A stretch of 64,000 nt of DNA from Pseudomonas sp. TNT3 (lineage in GTDB: Bacteria; Pseudomonadota; Gammaproteobacteria; Pseudomonadales; Pseudomonadaceae): assembly GCF_010095445.2 (NCBI RefSeq), contig NZ_WFGV02000019.1:37117-101116 (forward strand), written 5' to 3'. The notes below the pieces were generated by a model. It was not told where the DNA came from. It saw nothing but the letters and a program-made list of their open reading frames with translations, and did no database searches. Below, piece after piece: positions 1 to 9,504 of this stretch (its first letter is position 1; every line of letters begins with the position of its first letter). Position numbers and translations under genes: made by a program.

Positions 1-1
1 A

Positions 2-445
2 ATTGCTTTGGTGTTCGGTCGTGAAGATTCCGGCCTGACCAATGAAGAGCTGCAGCGATGTCATTATCACGTGCACATCCCATCAGACCCTGAGTTCAGT
101 TCGCTGAACCTCGGGGCAGCGGTGCAAGTGTTGAGCTATGAAGTGCGCATGTCCTGGCTCGCGGCCCAAGGCCAGCCGAGCAAGGTCGAGAAGGAAGAAG
201 TGGCCTCCGTCAAAAGCGCTGAGCTGGCGACCATGGATGAGCTGGAGCGATTCTATGAGCACCTGGAGCAGACCCTGGTGGCCATCGAATTCCTCGATCC
301 GGAAAAACCGCGGCACTTGATGGCGCGCCTGCGCCGGTTGTACGGACGAAGCTCGGTCAGCCGGGCGGAGATGAATATATTGCGTGGCATCCTCACGGAA
401 ACCCAGAAAGCGGCCCGTGGTGAGCTTCTAAAGCGGAAGGATTAA
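2..445 (+). CDS. trmJ: tRNA (cytidine/uridine-2'-O-)-methyltransferase TrmJ, 3' part only
   Basis: The gene begins before the window; about 147 C-terminal residues are present. TrmJ is a SPOUT-class enzyme that 2'-O-methylates position 32 of tRNAs using S-adenosylmethionine. The visible segment opens in the conserved SPOUT motif [15 protein letters not shown], which forms part of the knotted cofactor site, and ends in a helical tail rich in Glu and Arg. Its TAA stop overlaps the first possible cysE ATG by one base, so the two are probably co-transcribed. The trmJ-cysE-iscR order is familiar in Pseudomonas. Family assignment is confident; the N-terminal catalytic half cannot be checked here. 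Confidence 0.9.
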   Translation: MALVFGREDSGLTNEELQRCHYHVHIPSDPEFSSLNLGAAVQVLSYEVRMSWLAAQGQPSKVEKEEVASVKSAELATMDELERFYEHLEQTLVAIEFLDPEKPRHLMARLRRLYGRSSVSRAEMNILRGILTETQKAARGELLKRKD

Positions 446-447
446 TG

Positions 448-1224
448 ATGTTCGAGCGTTTGCGTGAAGATATCCAGAGTGTTTTCCATCGTGATCCGGC
501 GGCGCGTAACGCATTTGAAGTTCTGACCTGCTATCCCGGCATGCACGCCATCTGGATCCACCGCCTGTCATCGGCGCTGTGGGGGATGGGCTGGAAGTGG
601 TTGGCGCGCCTGGTATCGAACTTCGGTCGCTGGTTGACCGGGATCGAGATCCATCCGGGGGCGAAGGTCGGGCGTCGTTTCTTTATTGACCATGGCATGG
701 GCATTGTCATCGGTGAAACGGCCGAGATCGGCAACGATGTCACGCTTTATCAGGGCGTAACCCTGGGGGGCACCAGCTGGAACAAGGGCAAGCGTCACCC
801 GACACTGGAAGATGGTGTGGTTGTCGGGGCAGGCGCCAAGGTCCTCGGGCCTTTCACTGTGGGTGCGGGTGCCAAGGTGGGCTCCAACGCGGTGGTGACC
901 AAGGCTGTGCCGGCTGGAGCGACCGTTGTCGGTATTCCGGGGCGGATCATCGTCAAGTCCGATGAAGAGCAGGATGCCAAGCGCAAGGCCATGGCCGAGA
1001 AGATCGGTTTTGATGCCTATGGCGTTGGCGAAGACATGCCGGACCCGGTGGCGCGGGCCATCAATCAGCTGCTTGATCATCTGCAGGCAGTAGATGGGCG
1101 CCTGGAAGGGATGTGCGGGGCGTTGAAGGATCTGGGCAGTAATTACTGTGCCAAGGATCTGCCTGAGCTGCGTGAAGAAGACTTTGCGTGTGTGAAGGAC
1201 AAGGATCAGAGTCAGGCCGGCTAG
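448..1224 (+). CDS. cysE: Serine O-acetyltransferase
   Basis: CysE transfers an acetyl group from acetyl-CoA to L-serine to give O-acetylserine, the precursor for cysteine. The 258-residue protein has a helical N-terminal part followed by left-handed hexapeptide repeats from about residue 65 to 170 ([31 protein letters not shown]) with the catalytic-type [10 protein letters not shown] segment. The C-terminal tail after about residue 185 is longer than in short CysE forms. Two ATG codons occur in tandem (445 and 448); the second gives the usual MFERLRED start. Placement next to the isc operon makes sense because cysteine is the sulfur donor for IscS. Confidence 0.93.
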   Translation: MFERLREDIQSVFHRDPAARNAFEVLTCYPGMHAIWIHRLSSALWGMGWKWLARLVSNFGRWLTGIEIHPGAKVGRRFFIDHGMGIVIGETAEIGNDVTLYQGVTLGGTSWNKGKRHPTLEDGVVVGAGAKVLGPFTVGAGAKVGSNAVVTKAVPAGATVVGIPGRIIVKSDEEQDAKRKAMAEKIGFDAYGVGEDMPDPVARAINQLLDHLQAVDGRLEGMCGALKDLGSNYCAKDLPELREEDFACVKDKDQSQAG

Positions 1225-1238
1225 ACCGAGTCGGCCGC

Positions 1239-1302
1239 ATCGCGGGCAAGCCCGCTCCCACAGGATGCTCATCGTCCTTGTGGGAGCGGGCTTGCTCGCG
1301 AT
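1239..1302. repeat. REP inverted-repeat pair (GGGAGCGGGCTTGC family)
   Basis: Two arms of about 27 bases face each other across an 8-base spacer. The left arm is 1239-1265 and the right arm 1276-1302, with core GTGGGAGCGGGCTTGCTCGC. It lies between the cysE stop and the iscR promoter and could end cysE transcription as a hairpin. The same family, with GCGAGC replacing GCGGGC, recurs at 14834-14932 and 52823-52932. Confidence 0.85.
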
Positions 1303-1397
1303 GAACGATCACTCGGTACTACTGGCTGTCAGAGGCCAGCCTTTGCTATGATGCGCGCGCTCTTTTGCGGGTAATCCTGACTAAAGTACTAGGTCTT

Positions 1398-1430
1398 ATA
1401 GTTGACTTAAATACTCGGGAATTGCATACT
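1398..1430 (+). promoter_or_regulatory. isc operon promoter with type 1 IscR operator
   Basis: Bases 1398-1422 form two half-sites, ATAGTTGACT and ACTCGGGAAT, separated by five bases, close to the type 1 consensus bound by [2Fe-2S]-IscR. The -35 box TTGACT (1402-1407) lies inside the left half-site. A -10 box CATACT (1425-1430) follows after 17 bases. Holo-IscR bound here would block RNA polymerase, so the operon would be repressed when Fe-S clusters are plentiful. The motif is read directly; regulation is inferred from the known IscR circuit. Confidence 0.82.
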
Positions 1431-1461
1431 CGCCCCATTCCGAACTCCGTGGTAATTGTCC

Positions 1462-1953
1462 ATGAGACTGACTACAAAAGGCCGATACGCCGTGACCGCC
1501 ATGCTCGATCTGGCGTTGCACGCGCAGCACGGGCCGGTGTCCCTGGCCGATATCTCCGAGCGCCAAGGCATCTCCCTGTCCTACCTTGAACAGCTTTTCG
1601 CCAAGTTGCGTCGCAGCAATCTGGTCTCCAGCGTTCGTGGTCCGGGCGGCGGCTACCAACTGTCCCGCGACATGCAGGGCATCCAGGTCGCCCAGGTGAT
1701 CGATGCGGTAAACGAATCGGTCGATGCCACCAAATGCCAGGGCCAGGGTGATTGCCATCAAGGCGACACCTGTCTGACCCATCACTTGTGGTGCGATCTG
1801 AGCTTGCAGATTCACGAATTTCTGAGCGGTATCAGCTTGGCTGATCTTGTCACTCGCCGTGAGGTACAAGAAGTAGCCCAGCGTCAGGACCAGCGCCGTT
1901 GCAACAGCAAGGCGCCACGCCTGGACAAGATTGAAGCGTCCGCCGTCGAATGA
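1462..1953 (+). CDS. iscR: Iron-sulfur cluster regulator IscR
   Basis: IscR is an Rrf2-family repressor that senses Fe-S cluster status and represses its own operon when it carries a [2Fe-2S] cluster. From the ATG at 1462 the protein has 163 residues and opens with the typical [18 protein letters not shown]. The winged helix spans roughly residues 1-70, with the DNA-contacting [11 protein letters not shown] segment near 60-70. The cluster ligands are all in their classical places: C92, C98, C104 and H107. A TTG six bases upstream could extend the frame but would add residues not found in the family. It is the first gene of the isc operon, 50 bases before iscS. Confidence 0.96.
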   Translation: MRLTTKGRYAVTAMLDLALHAQHGPVSLADISERQGISLSYLEQLFAKLRRSNLVSSVRGPGGGYQLSRDMQGIQVAQVIDAVNESVDATKCQGQGDCHQGDTCLTHHLWCDLSLQIHEFLSGISLADLVTRREVQEVAQRQDQRRCNSKAPRLDKIEASAVE

Positions 1954-2003
1954 CAGCCAAAGAGCTAGCGGCACGCCAGCCAGCCTGATTTAGGAGATAG
2001 TCC

Positions 2004-3218
2004 ATGAAATTGCCGATTTACCTTGATTACTCTGCAACTACCCCGGTTGATCCGCGTGTTGCGCAAAAAATGAGTGAATGCCTGCTGGTCGACGGAAACT
2101 TCGGTAACCCGGCGTCCCGTTCCCACGTGTTTGGCTGGAAAGCTGAAGAGTCCGTCGAAAACGCTCGTCGTCAGGTCGCTGACCTGGTCAACGCTGATCC
2201 GCGTGAAATCGTCTGGACCTCCGGTGCCACCGAATCCGACAACCTGGCAATCAAGGGTGCGGCGCATTTCTACGCCACCAAAGGCAAGCACCTGATCACC
2301 ACCAAGATTGAGCACAAGGCTGTCCTCGACACCATGCGCCAACTGGAGCGTGAAGGTTTCGAAGTCACCTACATTGAGCCTCGCGATGATGGCCTGGTGA
2401 CGCCTGAGATGGTTGAAGCGGCCCTGCGTGACGACACCATCCTGGTTTCGATCATGCACGTGAACAACGAAATCGGCACCGTCAACGACATCGCCGCTAT
2501 CGGCGAGCTGACTCGCTCGAAAGGCATCCTGTTTCACGTCGACGCTGCTCAGTCCACCGGCAAGGTCGATATCGACCTGTCGAAGCTGAAAGTCGACATG
2601 ATGTCGTTCTCTGCCCACAAGACCTACGGTCCTAAAGGTATCGGCGCGCTGTACGTGAGCCGCAAACCGCGTGTTCGCATCGAAGCGACCATGCACGGTG
2701 GCGGTCATGAGCGCGGCATGCGTTCCGGCACGCTGGCGACCCACCAGATCGTTGGCATGGGTGAAGCCTTCCGTGTAGCCAAAGAAGACATGGCTGCGGA
2801 AAACATTCGTATCAAGGCCCTGAGTGACCGCTTCTTCAAACAGGTCGAAGGCCTGGAAGAGCTGTACATCAACGGCAGCATGACCGCCCGCGTACCGCAC
2901 AACCTGAACCTGAGCTTCAACTATGTTGAAGGCGAGTCGCTGATCATGGCGCTCAAGGATCTGGCGGTTTCGTCCGGTTCGGCCTGCACCTCGGCTTCCC
3001 TTGAGCCTTCGTACGTACTGCGCGCCCTGGGCCGCAACGACGAACTGGCGCACAGCTCGATTCGCTTCACCTTCGGCCGTTTCACCACCGAAGAAGAAAT
3101 CGATTACGCCGCGCAGAAAGTCTGCGAGGCCGTCACCAAGCTGCGCACTTTGTCGCCGCTGTGGGACATGTACAAAGACGGTGTCGACATTTCGAAAATC
3201 GAGTGGGCGGCACACTGA
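2004..3218 (+). CDS. iscS: Cysteine desulfurase IscS
   Basis: IscS is a PLP enzyme that removes sulfur from cysteine as a protein-bound persulfide and passes it to IscU, TusA, ThiI and other acceptors. The protein has 404 residues, the same length as the E. coli enzyme. K206 in [12 protein letters not shown] is the PLP lysine and C328 in [10 protein letters not shown] is the persulfide-forming residue; both positions were counted from the DNA. The C-terminal IscU-docking tail is present. A ribosome binding site TAGGAGA precedes the ATG. Confidence 0.97.
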   Translation: MKLPIYLDYSATTPVDPRVAQKMSECLLVDGNFGNPASRSHVFGWKAEESVENARRQVADLVNADPREIVWTSGATESDNLAIKGAAHFYATKGKHLITTKIEHKAVLDTMRQLEREGFEVTYIEPRDDGLVTPEMVEAALRDDTILVSIMHVNNEIGTVNDIAAIGELTRSKGILFHVDAAQSTGKVDIDLSKLKVDMMSFSAHKTYGPKGIGALYVSRKPRVRIEATMHGGGHERGMRSGTLATHQIVGMGEAFRVAKEDMAAENIRIKALSDRFFKQVEGLEELYINGSMTARVPHNLNLSFNYVEGESLIMALKDLAVSSGSACTSASLEPSYVLRALGRNDELAHSSIRFTFGRFTTEEEIDYAAQKVCEAVTKLRTLSPLWDMYKDGVDISKIEWAAH

Positions 3219-3237
3219 TTTCAAGTCGCCGCAAACC

Positions 3238-3266
3238 AGCCCTGCGCATCTTTGTATGGCAGGGTT
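3238..3266 (+). other. Hairpin in the iscS-iscU gap
   Basis: CCCTGC (3240-3245) pairs with GCAGGG (3259-3264), with weaker flanking pairs and a partly paired CAT/ATG inside. No T-run follows, so it is not a classical terminator. It sits about 20 bases after iscS and 37 before iscU, where it could stabilise an upstream mRNA end or tune relative expression within the operon. The function is a guess. Confidence 0.45.
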
Positions 3267-3302
3267 CAAGAGCGACTCTCTGATGAGTGAGGATTAAGAA
3301 TC

Positions 3303-3689
3303 ATGGCTTACAGCGAAAAGGTCATCGACCACTACGAGAACCCGCGCAACGTCGGCAAGATGGACGCGGAAGACCCAGACGTCGGCACCGGCATGGTCGG
3401 CGCACCGGCATGCGGTGACGTGATGCGTCTGCAGATCAAGGTCAACGAGCAAGGCATCATCGAAGACGCCAAGTTCAAGACCTACGGCTGCGGTTCGGCA
3501 ATCGCTTCCAGCTCCCTGGCGACCGAGTGGATGAAAGGCAAGACTCTGGATGAAGCAGAGACCATCAAGAACACTCAGCTGGCTGAAGAACTGGCCCTGC
3601 CGCCAGTAAAAATTCACTGCTCCGTACTCGCCGAAGACGCTATCAAAGCGGCTGTTCGCGACTACAAGCAGAAGAAAGGCTTGATCTAA
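3303..3689 (+). CDS. iscU: Fe-S cluster scaffold protein IscU
   Basis: IscU is the scaffold on which IscS-derived sulfur and iron are built into [2Fe-2S] clusters. The protein has 128 residues, the usual size. The three conserved ligand cysteines are visible in [21 protein letters not shown] and [15 protein letters not shown], the motif recognised by the HscA chaperone, directly precedes the third cysteine. The conserved Asp after the first cysteine (ACGD) is present. It follows iscS and precedes iscA as in other proteobacterial isc operons. Confidence 0.97.
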   Translation: MAYSEKVIDHYENPRNVGKMDAEDPDVGTGMVGAPACGDVMRLQIKVNEQGIIEDAKFKTYGCGSAIASSSLATEWMKGKTLDEAETIKNTQLAEELALPPVKIHCSVLAEDAIKAAVRDYKQKKGLI

Positions 3690-3717
3690 GCATTGGGCGA
3701 CGAGTAAGGAGTCAACG

Positions 3718-4041
3718 ATGGCTATCAGCATGACAGAAGCGGCTGCTCGGCACGTGCGACGCTCCCTTGACGGGCGCGGCAAAGGTGAGGGGATTCGTCT
3801 GGGTGTTCGCACCACGGGCTGTTCCGGCCTTGCCTACGTGCTGGAGTTTGTCGACGAGGTGGTTGCAGAGGATCAGGTGTTCGAAAGTCACGGCGAGAAA
3901 GTGATCATCGACCCTAAGAGCCTGTCCTACCTGGACGGCACCGAACTCGATTTCGTCAAGGAAGGGTTGAACGAAGGCTTCAAGTTCAACAATCCCAACG
4001 TACGCGGTGAATGTGGCTGCGGCGAAAGCTTCAACATCTGA
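3718..4041 (+). CDS. iscA: A-type Fe-S carrier IscA
   Basis: IscA is a small Fe-S carrier or iron donor that helps mature [4Fe-4S] proteins. The protein has 107 residues with the invariant ligand pattern: one cysteine in [14 protein letters not shown] and the C-terminal pair in ECGCGESF. Typical start [16 protein letters not shown] strong ribosome binding site AAGGAG lies 7-12 bases before the ATG. The end of iscA is followed after eight bases by the proposed hscB GTG start, implying tight coupling. Confidence 0.96.
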   Translation: MAISMTEAAARHVRRSLDGRGKGEGIRLGVRTTGCSGLAYVLEFVDEVVAEDQVFESHGEKVIIDPKSLSYLDGTELDFVKEGLNEGFKFNNPNVRGECGCGESFNI

Positions 4042-4049
4042 GGCTGCTC

Positions 4050-4571
4050 GTGGGTACTCCTTGTCATTTCGCTTTATTTGAACTGCAGCCGAGTTTCCGT
4101 CTGGATCTCGAGCAGTTGGCTACGCGCTACCGAGAGTTGGCGCGCGGCGTTCATCCGGACCGCTTCGCAGACGCTTCCGAGCGCGAGCAGCGGCTGGCGC
4201 TAGAGCAATCCGCGAGCCTCAACGAGGCCTACCAGACGCTCAAAAGTCCCCCAAAGCGCGCGCGATACCTGCTCGCCATGGGTGGTCGCGAGCTGCCGCT
4301 GGAGGTCACGGTGCATGATCCGGATTTTCTTCTGCAGCAAATGGAGCTGCGTGAAGAGCTCGAAGACCTGCAAGACAGTGCCGACGTGGCAGGTGTTGCA
4401 GTGTTCAAGCGTCGCCTGAAGTCCGCCCAGGATGAGCTGAACGACAGCTTCGCAGCCTGTTGGGATGATGCAGCGCAACGTGAGCAGGCCGAACGCCTGA
4501 TGCGGCGCATGCAGTTCCTCGACAAGCTCACCTACGAAGTGCGCCAGTTAGAAGAGCGCCTCGACGATTAA
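4050..4571 (+). CDS. hscB: Co-chaperone HscB (J-domain protein)
   Basis: HscB is a J-type co-chaperone that brings IscU to HscA and stimulates its ATPase. From the GTG at 4050 the protein has 173 residues and starts [16 protein letters not shown], matching the family; the longer reading frame would run back into iscA. The J-domain HPD motif is in [11 protein letters not shown] near residue 34. The C-terminal three-helix IscU-binding region (about 90-173) contains [18 protein letters not shown]. The GTG start is chosen on family alignment and position. Confidence 0.93.
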   Translation: MGTPCHFALFELQPSFRLDLEQLATRYRELARGVHPDRFADASEREQRLALEQSASLNEAYQTLKSPPKRARYLLAMGGRELPLEVTVHDPDFLLQQMELREELEDLQDSADVAGVAVFKRRLKSAQDELNDSFAACWDDAAQREQAERLMRRMQFLDKLTYEVRQLEERLDD

Positions 4572-4622
4572 CCCAGTGCCGCTCCGGTCGCACGCCTGAT
4601 ATACAGATAAGTCCTGATAACG

Positions 4623-6488
4623 ATGGCCCTACTGCAGATCGCCGAACCCGGCCAAAGTCCTCAACCGCACCAGCGTCGTCTGGCTGTGGGGATCGACTTG
4701 GGCACTACCAATTCGCTGGTCGCTGCGTTGCGCAGTGGTCTTTCCGAGCCTCTGGCTGACGCTGACGGGCAGGTCATTCTGCCGTCTGCCGTGCGCTACC
4801 ACGCCGATCGCATCGAGGTCGGCGAGTCAGCCAAGCTGGCTGCCGCCTCTGATCCCCTGAATACTGTGCTGTCGGTCAAGCGCCTGATGGGGCGTGGTCT
4901 GTCCGACGTCAAGCAGCTGGGCGATCAACTGCCGTACCGCTTTGTCGGCGGCGAATCGCACATGCCGTTCATCGACACCATTCAGGGCCCGAAAAGCCCG
5001 GTCGAGGTCTCTGCCGACATTCTCAAGGTGCTGCGTCAGCGCGCTGAAGAGGCGTTGGGTGGGGAGCTGGTTGGCGCGGTGATCACTGTTCCGGCCTATT
5101 TCGATGATGCCCAGCGTCAAGCCACCAAGGATGCGGCCAAACTGGCCGGTCTGAACGTGCTGCGCTTGCTCAACGAGCCTACGGCGGCTGCGGTGGCTTA
5201 CGGTCTGGATCAGCATGCTGAAGGCCTGGTCGCGATTTACGACCTGGGCGGCGGTACCTTCGATATTTCGATTTTGCGCCTGACAGGCGGCGTGTTTGAG
5301 GTTCTGGCCACGGGTGGCGACAGTGCTCTCGGTGGCGATGACTTCGATCACGCAATTGCTGGCTGGATCATCGAGAGTGCCGGTTTGTCGGCCGATCTGG
5401 ATCCGGGCGCGCAACGCAACCTGCTGCAAACCGCCTGTGCGGCAAAAGAAGCGCTGACCAATGCGGCGTCTGTTGAAGTCGCTTACGGCGAGTGGAAAGC
5501 CGAGCTGACCCGTGAGGCGTTCAATGCGCTGATCGAGCCAATGGTTGCCCGCAGCCTGAAAGCCTGTCGTCGTGCGGTACGTGATTCGGGTGTCGAGCTC
5601 GAAGAAGTGCACGCCGTGGTCATGGTGGGTGGATCGACTCGCGTTCCTCGTGTTCGCGAAGCGGTGGCCGAAGCCTTTGGTCGCGAGCCGCTGACTGAAA
5701 TCGATCCGGATCAAGTGGTGGCCATCGGTGCCGCGATCCAGGCCGATACGCTGGCGGGCAACAAGCGCGATGGCGGCGAACTGCTGTTGCTTGATGTGAT
5801 TCCATTGTCCTTGGGGCTGGAAACCATGGGTGGCCTGATGGAGAAGGTGATTCCGCGGAACACCACCATCCCCGTCGCCCGCGCCCAGGACTTCACGACG
5901 TACAAAGATGGCCAGTCGGCCATGGCAATCCACGTATTGCAGGGCGAGCGCGAGCTGATCAGCGATTGCCGCTCCCTCGCACGCTTCGAATTGCGCGGTA
6001 TTCCGGCGATGGTGGCCGGTGCGGCGAAGATTCGCGTGACCTTCCAGGTCGATGCCGACGGTCTGCTCAGCGTTTCCGCTCGTGAGCTGGGTTCGGGCGT
6101 AGAAGCCAGCATCCAAGTCAAGCCGTCCTATGGCCTGACTGATGGCGAAATCGCGAAGATGCTCAAGGATTCATTCCAGCACGCCAACGACGACAAGGTC
6201 GCCCGTGTCCTGCGTGAGCAGCAAGTCGATGCCCAGCGCCTGATTGAAGCGGTGCAGGCTGCGCTTGATGTCGATGGAGAGCGTCTGCTGGATGCCGAAG
6301 AGCGCATGGTCATCGAGTTGCAGATGCAGGAACTGACCGAATTGATGAAAGGGTCTGATGGTTATGCCATCGAGCAACAGACCAAGCGTCTGTCGCAAGT
6401 GACCGATGCTTTTGCTGCCCGCCGTATGGATTTGACGGTGAAAGCCGCTCTGTCGGGGCGCAACCTGAATGAAATCGAGGATATCTGA
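4623..6488 (+). CDS. hscA: Fe-S assembly chaperone HscA (Hsp70 class)
   Basis: HscA is the specialised Hsp70 that uses ATP to help release clusters from IscU to acceptor proteins. The protein has 621 residues. The nucleotide-binding domain shows [14 protein letters not shown] near residue 22, [12 protein letters not shown] and [14 protein letters not shown]. The substrate domain follows from about residue 390. The C-terminal lid is shorter than in DnaK and lacks its EEVD-like end, as expected for HscA. Its TGA stop overlaps the fdx ATG by one base. Confidence 0.96.
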   Translation: MALLQIAEPGQSPQPHQRRLAVGIDLGTTNSLVAALRSGLSEPLADADGQVILPSAVRYHADRIEVGESAKLAAASDPLNTVLSVKRLMGRGLSDVKQLGDQLPYRFVGGESHMPFIDTIQGPKSPVEVSADILKVLRQRAEEALGGELVGAVITVPAYFDDAQRQATKDAAKLAGLNVLRLLNEPTAAAVAYGLDQHAEGLVAIYDLGGGTFDISILRLTGGVFEVLATGGDSALGGDDFDHAIAGWIIESAGLSADLDPGAQRNLLQTACAAKEALTNAASVEVAYGEWKAELTREAFNALIEPMVARSLKACRRAVRDSGVELEEVHAVVMVGGSTRVPRVREAVAEAFGREPLTEIDPDQVVAIGAAIQADTLAGNKRDGGELLLLDVIPLSLGLETMGGLMEKVIPRNTTIPVARAQDFTTYKDGQSAMAIHVLQGERELISDCRSLARFELRGIPAMVAGAAKIRVTFQVDADGLLSVSARELGSGVEASIQVKPSYGLTDGEIAKMLKDSFQHANDDKVARVLREQQVDAQRLIEAVQAALDVDGERLLDAEERMVIELQMQELTELMKGSDGYAIEQQTKRLSQVTDAFAARRMDLTVKAALSGRNLNEIEDI

Positions 6489-6829
6489 TGCCGCAGGTCA
6501 TTTTTCTGCCACACGAGAAGTTTTGCCCGGATGGCATGGTTGTGGAGGCTGAGCCGGGGACTTCCATTCTCGAGCTGGCCCACGAACACCATATCGAGAT
6601 GGAAAGCGCCTGTGGCGGCGTCTGCGCTTGCACTACTTGTCACTGCATCATTCGTGAAGGCTTTGACTCGCTGGAAGAAGCGGACGAGCTGGAAGAAGAT
6701 TTTCTTGATCGGGCCTGGGGTCTGGAAGCGCAATCGCGTCTAGGCTGTCAGGCGATCGTCGGGACTGAAGACCTGACCGTTGAAATTCCGAAATACTCGC
6801 TCAACCATGCTGCCGAAGCGCCGCACTGA
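6488..6829 (+). CDS. fdx: ISC-system [2Fe-2S] ferredoxin
   Basis: This adrenodoxin-type ferredoxin supplies electrons during cluster assembly. The protein has 113 residues. Ligand cysteines are visible in the pattern ACGGVCACTTCH plus the later SRLGCQAIVG, giving the C-x5-C-x2-C...C arrangement of the isc ferredoxins. The acidic stretch EEADELEEDFLD probably contacts partners such as IscS. The start codon overlaps the hscA stop, so translation is coupled. Confidence 0.95.
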   Translation: MPQVIFLPHEKFCPDGMVVEAEPGTSILELAHEHHIEMESACGGVCACTTCHCIIREGFDSLEEADELEEDFLDRAWGLEAQSRLGCQAIVGTEDLTVEIPKYSLNHAAEAPH

Positions 6830-6843
6830 TTCAAGGAATTGTC

Positions 6844-7044
6844 ATGAGTCTCAAGTGGACTGATGTGCTGGAAATCGCCATCCAGCTGGCTGAAAGCAAG
6901 CCTGATGTTGACCCAATGTCGGTCAACTTCGTCGATCTGCGGAAATGGGTAATGGAATTGCCCGAATTCGACGACAAGCCTGAGCATTGTGGCGAGAAGG
7001 TCCTGGAGGCCATTCAGGCCAACTGGATCGAAGAACGCGACTGA
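6844..7044 (+). CDS. iscX: IscX (YfhJ), small acidic isc protein
   Basis: IscX is a 66-residue acidic protein that binds IscS and iron and modulates the rate of cluster assembly. The sequence fits the family: MSLKWTDVLEIAIQL at the start, the central DVDPMSVNFVDLRKWV and the terminal AIQANWIEERD. It is the last gene of the isc operon, 14 bases after fdx, and is followed by an intrinsic terminator. Confidence 0.95.
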   Translation: MSLKWTDVLEIAIQLAESKPDVDPMSVNFVDLRKWVMELPEFDDKPEHCGEKVLEAIQANWIEERD

Positions 7045-7073
7045 GCCACGCTGCAGGTTAGGCAATACCAAAG

Positions 7074-7107
7074 AACCCGCGTATAATTCGCGGGTTTAAT
7101 TTTTCAC
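7074..7107 (+). terminator. Intrinsic terminator of the isc operon
   Basis: AACCCGCG (7074-7081) pairs perfectly with CGCGGGTT (7089-7096) across a seven-base loop, followed by TAATTTTT. It lies 30 bases after iscX and 26 before ndk. The loop reads TATAATT, so the same DNA could also provide a -10 box for ndk, but no good -35 element is visible upstream. Confidence 0.85.
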
Positions 7108-7132
7108 AAATTACTGTTTCTGGAGTTACACC

Positions 7133-7558
7133 ATGGCTGTTCAACGTACTTTCTCCATCATCAAGCCTGACGCTGTTGCAAAAAACGTTATCGGCGAGAT
7201 CACCACTCGTTTTGAAAAAGCTGGCCTGCGCGTTGTAGCTTCGAAACTGAAGCAACTGTCCAAAGCAGAAGCTGAAGGCTTCTACGCTGAGCACAGCGCT
7301 CGTGGTTTCTTCGGCGACCTGGTTGCTTTCATGATCTCCGGTCCGGTTGTCGTTCAGGTTCTGGAAGGCGAAAACGCTATCGCTCTGAACCGTGAGCTGA
7401 TGGGCGCTACCAACCCTAAAGAAGCTGCTGCCGGCACCATCCGCGCTGACTTCGCTGACTCCATCGATGCCAACGCTGTACACGGTTCGGACTCCGAAGC
7501 CGCTGCTGCTCGCGAAATCTCGTACTTCTTCGCAGCTACTGAAGTAACCACTCGCTAA
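7133..7558 (+). CDS. ndk: Nucleoside diphosphate kinase
   Basis: Ndk transfers the gamma phosphate of ATP to nucleoside diphosphates through a phosphohistidine. The protein has 141 residues with the family start [14 protein letters not shown]. The catalytic histidine is in [16 protein letters not shown] near residue 117. The C-terminus is short, as in other bacterial Ndk proteins. The ATG follows a TGGAGTT ribosome binding site. Codon use is strongly biased toward common codons, consistent with high expression. Confidence 0.97.
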   Translation: MAVQRTFSIIKPDAVAKNVIGEITTRFEKAGLRVVASKLKQLSKAEAEGFYAEHSARGFFGDLVAFMISGPVVVQVLEGENAIALNRELMGATNPKEAAAGTIRADFADSIDANAVHGSDSEAAAAREISYFFAATEVTTR

Positions 7559-7586
7559 GCATTGGCTTAAGAGTGAAGGTGAATCC

Positions 7587-8729
7587 ATGACTACATCGAC
7601 TGTTAAAACCAACCTGCTGGGTCTGACTCAGCTGGAAATGGAAAAATTCTTCGACTCAATCGGGGAGAAGCGTTTCCGTGCCGGTCAGGTAATGAAATGG
7701 ATTCACCACCTTGGCGTCGATGATTTCGACGCCATGACGAACGTCAGCAAGGCCCTGCGCGACAAGCTCAAGGTCATTGCCGAAGTTCGTGGTCCCGAAG
7801 TCGTCAGCGAGGACATTTCCACCGACGGCACCCGTAAGTGGGTGGTGCGCGTGGCGTCCGGCAGCTGCGTCGAGACCGTCTACATTCCCCAGGGCAAACG
7901 CGGCACTCTGTGCGTTTCGTCCCAGGCAGGCTGTGCCCTGGATTGCAGTTTCTGCTCCACCGGCAAGCAAGGATTCAACAGCAACCTCACCGCCGCCGAA
8001 GTAATTGGGCAGGTGTGGATTGCCAATAAATCGTTTGGCAGCATCCCGGCGACCGCCGACCGTGCCATCACCAACGTGGTGATGATGGGCATGGGCGAGC
8101 CGCTGCTGAACTTCGACAACGTCGTGGCCGCCATGCATCTGATGATGGATGACCTTGGCTACGGGATTTCCAAGCGCCGCGTGACCCTGTCCACTTCGGG
8201 CGTGGTGCCGATGATCGATGAGCTGTCCAAGCACATCGACGTCTCCCTGGCGTTGTCCCTGCACGCACCCAATGACGCATTGCGTAATCAATTGGTGCCG
8301 ATCAACAAGAAGTATCCGCTTAAGATGCTGCTCGAGTCGTGCCAGCGCTACATGTCGTCCCTGGGCGAAAAGCGCGTGCTGACCATCGAGTACACCTTGC
8401 TCAAGGACATCAATGACAAGGTCGAGCATGCGGTCGAGATGATCGAGTTGCTCAAGAACATCCCGTGCAAGATCAACCTGATTCCGTTTAACCCGTTCCC
8501 GCATTCCGGTTACGAGCGTCCGAGCAACAATGCGATTCGCCGTTTCCAGGATCAGCTTCATCATGCAGGCTTCAATGTCACTGTACGCACCACCCGTGGT
8601 GAAGACATCGACGCGGCCTGTGGACAATTGGTAGGGCAGGTGCTGGATCGCACCCGACGCAGCGAACGTTATATCGCCGTGCGCGAGTTGAGCGCCGAAA
8701 ACGATATCGCAACAAACGCCGCGAAATAA
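7587..8729 (+). CDS. rlmN: Dual-specificity RNA methyltransferase RlmN
   Basis: RlmN is a radical SAM enzyme that methylates C2 of A2503 in 23S rRNA and A37 in some tRNAs. The protein has 380 residues. The radical SAM cluster cysteines are C116, C120 and C123 in [18 protein letters not shown]-terminal cysteine in [10 protein letters not shown] is the residue that forms the methyl-carrying intermediate in the family. [10 protein letters not shown] is the family GEP motif. The gene sits 28 bases after ndk and 16 before pilF. Confidence 0.96.
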   Translation: MTTSTVKTNLLGLTQLEMEKFFDSIGEKRFRAGQVMKWIHHLGVDDFDAMTNVSKALRDKLKVIAEVRGPEVVSEDISTDGTRKWVVRVASGSCVETVYIPQGKRGTLCVSSQAGCALDCSFCSTGKQGFNSNLTAAEVIGQVWIANKSFGSIPATADRAITNVVMMGMGEPLLNFDNVVAAMHLMMDDLGYGISKRRVTLSTSGVVPMIDELSKHIDVSLALSLHAPNDALRNQLVPINKKYPLKMLLESCQRYMSSLGEKRVLTIEYTLLKDINDKVEHAVEMIELLKNIPCKINLIPFNPFPHSGYERPSNNAIRRFQDQLHHAGFNVTVRTTRGEDIDAACGQLVGQVLDRTRRSERYIAVRELSAENDIATNAAK

Positions 8730-8745
8730 TTAAGAGAGGATCTCT

Positions 8746-9504
8746 ATGTCCCTGCGCTTTGCGCTGCTTGTGCTGTTGGCCAGCCTGTGTGCTGGTTGTG
8801 TCCTGTCGGGTGATTTCAATCCGATGAAGACCAGCAAGGGCCGCGATGAAGCGCGTGCTGCTTACGTGCAGCTGGGTCTGGGGTACTTGCAGCAAGGTAT
8901 GACCGAGCGTGCCAAGGTCCCGCTGAAGAAGGCGCTGGACCTGGACAGCTCGGACCCTGACGCCAACGCGGCGCTGGGGCTGGTGTTCCAGGCCGAGATG
9001 GAGCCGGAGTTGGCCGACGAGCACTTTCGCAAGGCGCTGTCTTCCCGCCCCAAGGATGCTCGAATCCTGAACAATTACGGCAGTTTTCTTTTCGAAGAGA
9101 AACGCTACAAAGAGGCTTACGAACGTTTCGAACAAGCCGCTGCCGACACCCTGTATCCCGAACGCTCACGGGTGTTTGAAAACCTGGGAATGACCGCTTC
9201 GAAGCTGGGTGAACGTGATCTGGCTCAGCAGCAACTGGAAAAAGCCCTGAGATTGAATCGTCAGCAGCCACGCGCATTGCTGGAAATGGCTGAGTTGTCG
9301 TTCGAAGACAGGCATTATGTGCCCTCGCGTGACTACTACGACCGTTTTAGCCTGCTCGCCGAACAAAATGCACGTAGTCTATTGCTCGGCGTTCGGCTGG
9401 CAAAAGTGTTTGAAGATCGCGACAAGGCTGCCAGTTATGGCCTGCAACTAAAACGACTCTATCCCGGTACGCCGGAATATCAGCAATACCTGTCGGAGCA
9501 ATGA
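8746..9504 (+). CDS. pilF: Type IV pilus assembly lipoprotein (pilotin) PilF
   Basis: PilF is the outer-membrane lipoprotein that helps localise and assemble the PilQ secretin of type IV pili. The protein has 252 residues. The signal peptide ends in a lipobox (LLASLCAGC, Cys about residue 18). The remainder is a run of TPR-like helical repeats with signatures such as LGLGYLQQGMTERAK, NAALGLVFQAEMEPELAD and NNYGSFLFEEKRYKEA. The gene lies 16 bases after rlmN and its stop overlaps the next start by four bases. Confidence 0.92.
   Translation: MSLRFALLVLLASLCAGCVLSGDFNPMKTSKGRDEARAAYVQLGLGYLQQGMTERAKVPLKKALDLDSSDPDANAALGLVFQAEMEPELADEHFRKALSSRPKDARILNNYGSFLFEEKRYKEAYERFEQAAADTLYPERSRVFENLGMTASKLGERDLAQQQLEKALRLNRQQPRALLEMAELSFEDRHYVPSRDYYDRFSLLAEQNARSLLLGVRLAKVFEDRDKAASYGLQLKRLYPGTPEYQQYLSEQ

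Noticed and set aside
7082..7087. TATAAT in the isc terminator loop as the ndk promoter
   Set aside because: The -10 match is perfect but no acceptable -35 lies 16-18 bases upstream, and the bases are better explained as the hairpin loop. I leave it as a remark only.
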